NCBI GenBank assembly: GCA_964507325.1
Contig: CAZDQL010000050.1
Location: forward strand, 1-47,400
Direction of reading: 5' to 3'
DNA length: 47,400 bases
DNA from: CAZDQL01 sp964507325
GTDB taxonomy: Bacteria > Planctomycetota > UBA1135 > GCA-002686595
This document shows positions 41,532 through 47,400 of the stretch, piece after piece. Numbering within the stretch: position 1 is the first letter of the stretch; every line of letters begins with the position of its first letter. The translations under genes and the position numbers were made by a program. The notes beneath the pieces were generated by a model. That model worked only from the letters and a program-made list of their open reading frames with translations. It ran no database searches and was not told where the DNA came from.

Positions 41532-42017
41532 CTACCCGTCCCGCTCCTCGAGCGTCTGGCGCAGGAGCGGAAGTTGGGCCCGGTCCTTCTCCCGTCCCGT
41601 CTCCTCCTTGAGGGCGATCAGCGCCTCCAAGTCGAGGACGCGGACACGCAGTGCGTCTCCGACCTCCAGCCAGCCGCTCTCGGGAACGAGGTCCGCGTAC
41701 TCGCCCCCCCCCGAGACGGTACCCAGGAGGTCGAGCGGCCCCGCGCTCGTCATGAGGAGCATGTGCCCACCGGACGCGAGGTCCTCCTCCGTCGGCTCCA
41801 GCCGCTTCGGAAGATGCTCGCGGTAGCAGGCTTCCAGGAAACGCAAGGCCTCGATCAGACGGCGCCGGTTCTCCGCGTCCCGTGCGTGCACCAGGTCGAG
41901 GTCGAAGGTCGACGTCGGCACGCCGTGCAGGACCGCGCACACCCCCCCGACGACTACGAAGTCCACCTCGCGCCGGGCCAGCTCAGCCAGGATCGTCCGG
42001 AAGTCCATCCCTTGCAC
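41532..42017 (-). CDS. Nucleotidyltransferase-like protein, possible toxin of a two-gene module
   Basis: This 161-residue protein has the minimal nucleotidyltransferase core VVVGGVCAVLHGVPTSTFDLDLV, with the GG and DxD (Asp 39, Asp 41) metal-binding pattern. A C-terminal LRVRVLDLEALIALKEETGREKDRAQL is typical of AbiEii/DUF6036-like proteins. Such enzymes can act as toxins that modify nucleic acids or proteins. The GTG start shares its G with the stop of the preceding small gene (TAGTG), so the pair is translationally coupled. An internal ATG three codons on (MDFRT) is an alternative start. It could equally be a stand-alone NTP transferase. Confidence 0.75.
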   Translation of the reverse strand: MQGMDFRTILAELARREVDFVVVGGVCAVLHGVPTSTFDLDLVHARDAENRRRLIEALRFLEACYREHLPKRLEPTEEDLASGGHMLLMTSAGPLDLLGTVSGGGEYADLVPESGWLEVGDALRVRVLDLEALIALKEETGREKDRAQLPLLRQTLEERDG

Positions 42018-42229
42018 TAGCTCCCCTCACGCAGGGCGAGCACCGCGTCGACGTGGCCCTGGAGAACCTCGAGTCGCTCCCCGGGTGTCAGAGAGAGCAT
42101 CCAGCGGATCAGGGTCCGATCCACTCCGTCCGACTCCACGCTCGGCTCGCGCTCGGAGGGGGTCTCCTCCGGCTCCCCCGCGACCGGGCTCGTGGAATCC
42201 ATGGTCGGATTCTCGCCCCGACCGCCCAT
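42017..42229 (-). CDS. Small protein coupled to the nucleotidyltransferase, candidate antitoxin
   Basis: This is a 70-residue acidic, helical protein. After a disordered, Glu/Ser/Pro-rich N-terminus comes DRTLIRWMLSLTPGERLEVL and a final helix (VDAVLALREG). Short proteins with this RTLIRWMLSLTPxERL pattern are found next to AbiEii-like nucleotidyltransferases in many genomes, from memory. It ends one base into the nucleotidyltransferase start. A second ATG nine codons downstream (42202) is an alternative start. The antitoxin role is inferred from size, charge and position only. Confidence 0.65.
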   Translation of the reverse strand: MGGRGENPTMDSTSPVAGEPEETPSEREPSVESDGVDRTLIRWMLSLTPGERLEVLQGHVDAVLALREGS

Positions 42230-42265
42230 TCGCTCAAGTCGGCGGAGATGCCCCGCCCCAATGCA

Positions 42266-42303
42266 GCGCTCCCGCGCCAGCCTCGCAGCCGGCGCGGGAG
42301 CGC
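42266..42303 (-). terminator. Hairpin after the M12 protease gene
   Basis: A perfect 13-bp GC-rich stem (gcgctcccgcgcc / ggcgcgggagcgc) with a 12-base loop lies 17 bases past the M12 protease stop on this strand. No T-run follows. It separates that transcript from the small gene downstream. Confidence 0.6.
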
Positions 42304-42320
42304 ATCAGATCTCACTCAGA

Positions 42321-44861
42321 TCACTGGAAGAGGATCTCCACCCCGTCCGTGAAGTTCGAGGTCGAGCCCGGGTTGTGGTCCCGGAACCAGCACTGGAAGT
42401 TCCAGGTCTCGCCCGGCTGCACCGCGTAGGGGCCGCCCGCGGTCGGGAGCTGGGTCAGGTCGAGGACCGTGCTGAGCTCGCCCGCGGCACCCGTGCTGCC
42501 GAGGCTCGATATGTGGCGCCCCGTGGTACCGCCCAGGCAGAGGTTGCCCTGGCTGCCGCCGGGGCCGACCACGAAGTCCTGGGTCTGGGAGTTCACGAAG
42601 TAGCCGAACTCGTTGGTGGCCAACTGGGTGGCCTCGAGCGTCACGTCGTTGTCCACCACGAAGTCGCTGCCGTAGGCGGCGATCACGGCGGACTGCCCCG
42701 AGGAGTTCTGGACCGCCGGGCCGCAGTAGGAGCTGCCGATCTGCGTGTCGTCGTCGCAGCCCAGGATCGAGAGGTCGAAGGCGTCGAGGCCCCCTTCGAC
42801 GATGCTCTGCGAATCGCCGTCGTTGGCGGTGAAGCGCAGCCGCATGTCGGCCGTGAGCGTGACCCCCGCGGCCGACAAGTCGGCGGCGCTGATGGCGTGG
42901 GTCCTCCAGCTCGTACCGCCGTTGGTGTCGTGGCGGGCGATCTCGTCCCAGGGACCCGCGAGGCCGTTGCTGCTGGCTTCGACCAGGAGCATGTCGGTCC
43001 CGTCGTCGTTGGTCAGGCGCAGGTAGTACGCGTAGCTGATGAACGGCTCGCCGCCGGTCATGTCGAGGGCCGGCGAGGTCAGGCGCACCGCGCCCTCGTC
43101 CACGTCCGTGTTCCCCGTCTGGTTCTGGGTCAGGTAGCACTGCCCACTGCCGTCGTAGTCCGAGCTGGGGTCGTAGTCCCACCCCGGATCGTCGACCGGG
43201 ACGCCGCGCTGCCAGTCACCGGTGGTGGCCCCCAGGTTCTCGGGAGTCCAGCCGGTGTCCGACTCGAAGTCGTCGACGAAGACCGCGGTCAGCGTTCCCA
43301 CCTCGGCGGTGTGCACGGTGCCCGGGGCGCCGTCGGGGCTCGTCACCAACCCGCAGGTGGCGTCGGTGAAGGCGAAGTAGAACTCGGGGAGGTCGTCGCA
43401 GTCCGGCGCGGGCAGGTCCGCGGCGTACAGGCCTCCGCCCTGGTCGGTCATGACCACCGAGTTGTAGCTCCCTCCGTCGTAGCGGTAGTAGAGCTCCACG
43501 TTCCCCACCACGGTGCCCATCACCGTGGCCGAGACCGGAGTGGGCACCCCCGGCGCCAGGAGCTCGGGGAAGTCGGCCGTGATGCTCACGTACCCAGGCA
43601 GGCAGGCCGCCGCCTCGGCGGTGATGATGCCGGCGATGGTGGTGTGGAAGTACGTGGTGATGTTGGCCGTTCCACCGGGGCACAGGTGGCAGTAGCTCAT
43701 GATCGTGCCCTGGTTGGTGCAGTTGATCACCCCGTTGCAGTTGTCGTAGCACTCGTCCAGCGGCGGGCAGTAGTCGTGCGTGTGGTACGAGCCGAAGTTG
43801 TGCCCCAGCTCGTGGGCGATGACCATGAAGTCCCAGTTGTTGGGCTGCTGCACGACGGGGAACTGCACGTTGCCGTTGATGTTGCCCGACACCGAGAAGT
43901 TGTAGGTGTCGTCGCACAGGACGTCGACCCACGCCACGCCGCAACCGAGGTTGGCGCCGCTCAGGAAGTGCCCGAGGTTGGCGCCCCCGGGGACGTTCCC
44001 GGCCCAGGCGGCCTGGAACTCGTAGAGGACGTCGACACAGCCCCCACCCGAGTCCTGGGAAGTCCAGGGATCGTTGGAGTTGGTGTAGAACTGCATGTAG
44101 GGGAAGGTCAGGATCGTGTCCACCTGCGTCTCGTAGCGATCGCTCACGAACCCGAGCAGGGTCGTGATGTAGGTCGTCATCGCGCCCAGGTCGTTCCACA
44201 CCTGGTAGAGCTGGTAGTCACTCTCGATGGCGATCTTGCACTCGCGCTGGCTGCAGGAGGCGTAGGAGTTCGGGTTGCCGAGCTCCTTGGCCGGCCCCGG
44301 AGGGAGCGTGCGCTCACCGGGGACGGGAGTGGCCTGGCAATCGTTGTCCAGGAACATGCCGCGCTGGTTGAGGGAGGTCTCGGTGACCACCAGGACGTCT
44401 CCATTCGTCCAGCTCCCTTGGCCGTCGGGCCGCGGGACGAAGTGCACCAACCGTCCGCCGTAGTGGATCCAGCCGTTGGTGGCCGTGTTCGAGAAGGAGA
44501 GTCTCACCGTCGAATCGGGATCCCCGACCACCGTCCCCTTCCAGAGGGTCAGGTCCAGGTTGGGGAGCAGGTCCGGGCGCCGCTCACCGTCCACTAGGAA
44601 GCCGAAACGCATGCGCTCCAGGTCGATGCGCGTCAGGTCGAGATCGACGCTCGGCCCGAAGGGCAGTTGGACGTCCGTCATCCGGACCTGGTCCAGTCCG
44701 AGGAGATCCTGCACCGCGTCCAGCCGGGCGCGGGCGGTCACCTCTTCGCGAGCGGTGTCCACCGCAGTCACGTCGAGGGGGAAGGGGCGCGCATCTTGCG
44801 CGTGGGCGAAAGCCGTCAGAAAGAGGGGGCCCAGGAGCCCTCCTACGAGCAGCCGTCTCAT
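42321..44861 (-). CDS. Secreted M12-type zinc metalloprotease with shared C-terminal domain
   Basis: This 846-residue protein has a signal peptide (LLVGGLLGPLFLTAFAHAQ) and a GGAGG ribosome-binding site. A propeptide-like region (about 20-200) precedes a reprolysin-type catalytic domain with HELGHNFGSYH at residues 350-360 (zinc ligands His 350, His 354, His 360) and IMSYCH as the Met-turn. A cysteine-rich segment follows (CPPLDECYDNCNGVINC). Then come a beta-sandwich (about 440-530), a MAM/jelly-roll-like domain (DDFESDTGWTPEN...), and the C-terminal domain of about 138 residues (from SSYC at about 42735) shared with the C25 protease and the beta-helix protein. It acts outside the cell on proteins. 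The GC-rich stem at 42266-42303 ends the gene. Confidence 0.92.
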   Translation of the reverse strand: MRRLLVGGLLGPLFLTAFAHAQDARPFPLDVTAVDTAREEVTARARLDAVQDLLGLDQVRMTDVQLPFGPSVDLDLTRIDLERMRFGFLVDGERRPDLLPNLDLTLWKGTVVGDPDSTVRLSFSNTATNGWIHYGGRLVHFVPRPDGQGSWTNGDVLVVTETSLNQRGMFLDNDCQATPVPGERTLPPGPAKELGNPNSYASCSQRECKIAIESDYQLYQVWNDLGAMTTYITTLLGFVSDRYETQVDTILTFPYMQFYTNSNDPWTSQDSGGGCVDVLYEFQAAWAGNVPGGANLGHFLSGANLGCGVAWVDVLCDDTYNFSVSGNINGNVQFPVVQQPNNWDFMVIAHELGHNFGSYHTHDYCPPLDECYDNCNGVINCTNQGTIMSYCHLCPGGTANITTYFHTTIAGIITAEAAACLPGYVSITADFPELLAPGVPTPVSATVMGTVVGNVELYYRYDGGSYNSVVMTDQGGGLYAADLPAPDCDDLPEFYFAFTDATCGLVTSPDGAPGTVHTAEVGTLTAVFVDDFESDTGWTPENLGATTGDWQRGVPVDDPGWDYDPSSDYDGSGQCYLTQNQTGNTDVDEGAVRLTSPALDMTGGEPFISYAYYLRLTNDDGTDMLLVEASSNGLAGPWDEIARHDTNGGTSWRTHAISAADLSAAGVTLTADMRLRFTANDGDSQSIVEGGLDAFDLSILGCDDDTQIGSSYCGPAVQNSSGQSAVIAAYGSDFVVDNDVTLEATQLATNEFGYFVNSQTQDFVVGPGGSQGNLCLGGTTGRHISSLGSTGAAGELSTVLDLTQLPTAGGPYAVQPGETWNFQCWFRDHNPGSTSNFTDGVEILFQ

Positions 44862-45009
44862 GGCACCTCCAGTGCAATGGGGAGGAAGGGGTGCGGAAGG
44901 GGAGGTCGGGGGGCCCCCGCGCCCCGCGCTGGTGCCCACCAAGGCCAGATTAGCAGACCCCTAGTACGGGAAGTGTGAATGCCACCCAGGCGCGGAATGA
45001 CGCCGGGGC

Positions 45010-45015
45010 TAGGAT
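45010..45015 (+). promoter_or_regulatory. TAGGAT motif six bases before the HEAT-protein start
   Basis: The hexamer and its six-base spacing to ATG are identical to those at 31400-31405. It is either a -10 element of a leaderless transcript or an AGGA ribosome-binding site. Confidence 0.4.
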
Positions 45016-45021
45016 TCCGCG

Positions 45022-47352
45022 ATGCTCTCGGCGCTCAGGCCACTCGCCCTCACCCTCTCGGTTTCAATCCCCGCCGCTCAGGAGGGATTGCGCGACCTGA
45101 AGTCGAAGGACCCCGCCGTGCGCGAGGCCGCAGTCGTCGCCCTGGCGGAAGAGGGGGGTGACGGGGCGGAGAAGCACCTCCTGCGGGCGTTGAAGGACGC
45201 GGACTGGCTCGTGCGTCTGCGGGCGGTCGAGGGACTGGCACGTCACGGGTCCAGTTCTTCCTTCAAACCCCTGCTGAAAGCGGCGACCGAAGGGCCTTTT
45301 CGCGCCCTGCGGGTCGCGGCCGTGCGGGCGCTCGCGCGCGTCGCGCCGGAGAAGACCCTCGACGAGCTCAGCGGCGACCTGCGGGGCCGCAAGGCCGCCG
45401 TCGCCGTGACCTCGCTCGCCGACTTTGCCGTCCGCGGTCCGCGTCCGGAGGGGAAGGGCCTGAGGCAGCTCGAGCGCTTGCTCGCGAGCGAGGAGCTGGC
45501 GATGCGCAGCGAGGCCGCACGGGCCTGGGTCTCCTGCGCCGCGCCGGACGTGCGCGGGGCGGCGCTCGATCGGCACTTCGACCACGGCGACCTGGTGCAG
45601 CAAGCCGTCGGTCTGGAGATGGCCGCGCGTGTGGCGCAGGCCGCGCCCGTCGCCGGGGATCTGAGCGCGGCCCGCGACGTCCTCCTGCGCCCGGAACTGC
45701 ACCCCGTCCTCGAACGGCGCGCGATCGCCTTCGCGGTGGCCGCCGTCGCAGCGATCGACGGGGAGGCCGACCGCGCCTCGGCGTTTGACCGGATGATCCT
45801 GGAGCCCCTCTTGCCGGAGGAGGGCGTCCGGACGCGTGCCGCCCGTGTCTTGGAGGGCACGGCCTCCATCCTGCCGTCGAAGAACACCCTGGAGTGGGCC
45901 GAACGCCTCTGCTCCCACGACGACGAGGACCTGCGCGCCGCGGCGGCCAAGGCCCTGCGGGCGATCGGCGATCGAGGGGCACGCGATCTCGCGTTGGCAC
46001 GACTCGAGTCGGAGCCCTCCGCACGCGTGCGCCTGCAACACGTCCTGACCGCGTCCCTCCACGGCGCCTTCGGTACTCCCGGCGGGGAGGCGGCCCTGGC
46101 CGCACGCCTCGCCGACGACCCGGATCCGCTCGTGCGCGAGGCGGCGGCGGTCGCCTTGGGTCGGGAAGGTCCCGCCGCGGCCTCCGTCGAGGCCCTGGTG
46201 GGCGCCACCCGGGACCCGCGCTGGGAGGTGGCCGTCGGCGCCGCCGTCGCCCTCGGCAAGACGCGCGCCGATGCGGCGCTCGCGTGCCTCGAGGAGCTGA
46301 CCCGGCACACCGACTGGCGCCTGCGCGGCGCGGCCGCGGTGGGGCTCTACCACGCAGCGCGGGCCGAGGCGATCGAGCCCCTGCTGGCGCTGCTCGACGA
46401 TGCGAGCCCGACCGTGATCAGCACCGCCCACCGCGCGCTCCTCGGCCACGCGGGACCCCAGGCGGCCGACCTGAAGCCGAGCGACTGGCGCGGTTGGTGG
46501 GAGGAGCACCTGCAGCGGGTGCGCTTCCGCTCCCCGGAGGAGCTGCGCGCCCGCCGCGAGAAGTACGGCTACTCGGTGCCGGACCACGAGATCTACCGCG
46601 GCCTCGACGTGGTCGTCGTGCCCGGCGCCGGGGACCACATCGAGGCGGTGCTCGATCGCCTCGGCATCCAGTACCGCACCGTCCTGGGGGGGCGCCTCGA
46701 CGAGGCGGGGCTGCACCCCTTCGCGATCCTGGTGACGGGCTGCACCGGGGAGCTCGAGGCGCGCGACGTCGAGGTCGTGCAGTGGTTCGTGCACTCCGGC
46801 GGCGCGCTCTTCGCCTCCTGCTGGGCGCTGACCTACACGGTCGAGCGCGGCTTCGAGGGCCTCGTGACCAAGTACCCCTCGCCGGCGGAGGTCCTCGACC
46901 GCGTCCAGGCCACGCCGGTGGTCCCCGACAGCCCCTACCTCACCGGGATCTTCGACGGGGGGGTGGTGCCGATCTACGAGCTGCAGGGCGCGCACCTGAT
47001 CCAGGTGCTCGACCCCGAACGCGTCGAGGTGCTCGTCGACAGCCCCTGGGCGGCGCTGCGGCACGGCTCGGGGGACCTGACCGCCTGGTTCCGAGCGGGC
47101 CACGGCGTGGTGCTCGACTCCGTCAACCACTTCGACCTGCAGGGCCTGATGCTGGCGACGCACCTCGACGGCGCCGAGGAGCTGATGGGCTACGCCGTCG
47201 ACCACATGGGCCTCTCCCTCGAGCGGCTGAGGGAGGTGCGCAAGGAGCGCTGGTGGAAGAGCCGCTCGAAGGCGGCGGCGGAGGTGGACGACCTCTCGGC
47301 CTTCCGGATCCTGACCAACTTCGTGCGGGAGAAGAGGATCTCCGACGGCTAG
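45022..47352 (+). CDS. HEAT-repeat protein with glutamine-amidotransferase-like C-terminal domain
   Basis: This 776-residue protein has an N-terminal hydrophobic stretch with AAQ near residue 20 (LALTLSVSIPAAQ), probably a short signal peptide. Residues about 25-500 are HEAT-type helical repeats (DPAVREAAVVALAEEGGD, DADWLVRLRAVEGLARHG, DPLVREAAAVALGREGP, DWRLRGAAAVGLYHAA). From about residue 530 there is an alpha/beta domain with DVVVVPGAGDHIEAVL, FAILVTGCTGE and FVHSGGALFASCWAL. It resembles class I glutamine amidotransferase/ThuA-like or DUF4159 domains common in planctomycetes, which often lack a catalytic triad. It would be a scaffold with a sugar- or ligand-binding end. The role is unknown. 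Confidence 0.78.
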   Translation: MLSALRPLALTLSVSIPAAQEGLRDLKSKDPAVREAAVVALAEEGGDGAEKHLLRALKDADWLVRLRAVEGLARHGSSSSFKPLLKAATEGPFRALRVAAVRALARVAPEKTLDELSGDLRGRKAAVAVTSLADFAVRGPRPEGKGLRQLERLLASEELAMRSEAARAWVSCAAPDVRGAALDRHFDHGDLVQQAVGLEMAARVAQAAPVAGDLSAARDVLLRPELHPVLERRAIAFAVAAVAAIDGEADRASAFDRMILEPLLPEEGVRTRAARVLEGTASILPSKNTLEWAERLCSHDDEDLRAAAAKALRAIGDRGARDLALARLESEPSARVRLQHVLTASLHGAFGTPGGEAALAARLADDPDPLVREAAAVALGREGPAAASVEALVGATRDPRWEVAVGAAVALGKTRADAALACLEELTRHTDWRLRGAAAVGLYHAARAEAIEPLLALLDDASPTVISTAHRALLGHAGPQAADLKPSDWRGWWEEHLQRVRFRSPEELRARREKYGYSVPDHEIYRGLDVVVVPGAGDHIEAVLDRLGIQYRTVLGGRLDEAGLHPFAILVTGCTGELEARDVEVVQWFVHSGGALFASCWALTYTVERGFEGLVTKYPSPAEVLDRVQATPVVPDSPYLTGIFDGGVVPIYELQGAHLIQVLDPERVEVLVDSPWAALRHGSGDLTAWFRAGHGVVLDSVNHFDLQGLMLATHLDGAEELMGYAVDHMGLSLERLREVRKERWWKSRSKAAAEVDDLSAFRILTNFVREKRISDG

Positions 47353-47400
47353 CCCGAATTATTCACGAGGGTGGGACGCGGGTGTGTCCGGCGTGTCGAT

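Noticed and set aside
42192..44597. Plus-strand open frame of 801 codons opposite the M12 protease
   Set aside because: The protease strand has a signal peptide, HExxHxxGxxH and a shared C-terminal domain. The opposite frame has no recognisable feature.
1..47400. tRNA, rRNA and CRISPR arrays
   Set aside because: Gaps between genes are short and none shows a cloverleaf, rRNA core sequence or regularly spaced direct repeats.

Overview
The window is GC-rich and densely coded (about 38 genes, few gaps over 300 bases). It most likely comes from a member of the Planctomycetota. The evidence is a giant secreted protein joining a PVC-type dehydrogenase propeller, HEAT-like repeats, a CxxCH haem site and a DUF1080 domain; a sulfatase; Tat-type leaders on TIM-barrel proteins; VCBS/FG-GAP secreted proteins; and an mraZ gene outside any division and cell-wall cluster. 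No rRNA, tRNA or CRISPR array was seen. The species cannot be named from the sequence.

Layout. 1-5.7 kb: end of a gingipain-type (C25) protease, an SGNH hydrolase, and a VCBS/FG-GAP lipoprotein. 5.7-9.7 kb: a lutABC lactate-oxidation operon on the minus strand, divergent from a secreted PDZ protein. 9.7-12.2 kb: two membrane/coiled-coil genes and a Tat-type sugar isomerase-like TIM barrel. 12.4-15.7 kb: an unknown exported protein, an Nramp-like transporter lacking the usual metal-binding motifs, and a convergent lipoprotein/beta-barrel. 15.9-22.3 kb (minus): a secreted beta-helix protein, then a tightly coupled set read as AraC regulator, diacylglycerol kinase-like lipid kinase, PlsC-type acyltransferase and Old Yellow Enzyme. 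22.4-24.4 kb: PilZ protein, mraZ with a probable MraZ operator and strong terminator, and a 198-bp element with 26-bp terminal inverted repeats. 24.4-28.6 kb: sulfatase, a degenerate amidohydrolase-like protein and a YVTN propeller. 28.6-31.4 kb (minus): SAM methyltransferase, lipopolysaccharide-kinase-like protein and a polytopic membrane protein with overlapping ends. 31.4-41.5 kb: alpha/beta hydrolase, the giant PVC fusion protein, TatD, M20 peptidase, YjbQ and two unknowns. 41.5-42.2 kb: a small-protein/nucleotidyltransferase pair resembling a toxin-antitoxin module. 42.3-47.4 kb: an M12-type metalloprotease and a HEAT-repeat protein with a glutamine-amidotransferase-like end.

How the parts fit. 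Much of the window encodes exported proteins that would handle polymers: two proteases, a sulfatase, a beta-helix protein, a c-type cytochrome fusion and a DUF1080 domain. Three secreted proteins (C25 protease, beta-helix protein, M12 protease) end in the same roughly 130-residue domain, which looks like a lineage-specific C-terminal module for surface display or secretion. This is the strongest candidate for an undescribed system here. Other points to follow up are the inverted-repeat element, the pseudo-amidohydrolase, the altered Nramp-like protein and a recurring TAGGAT motif just upstream of start codons.
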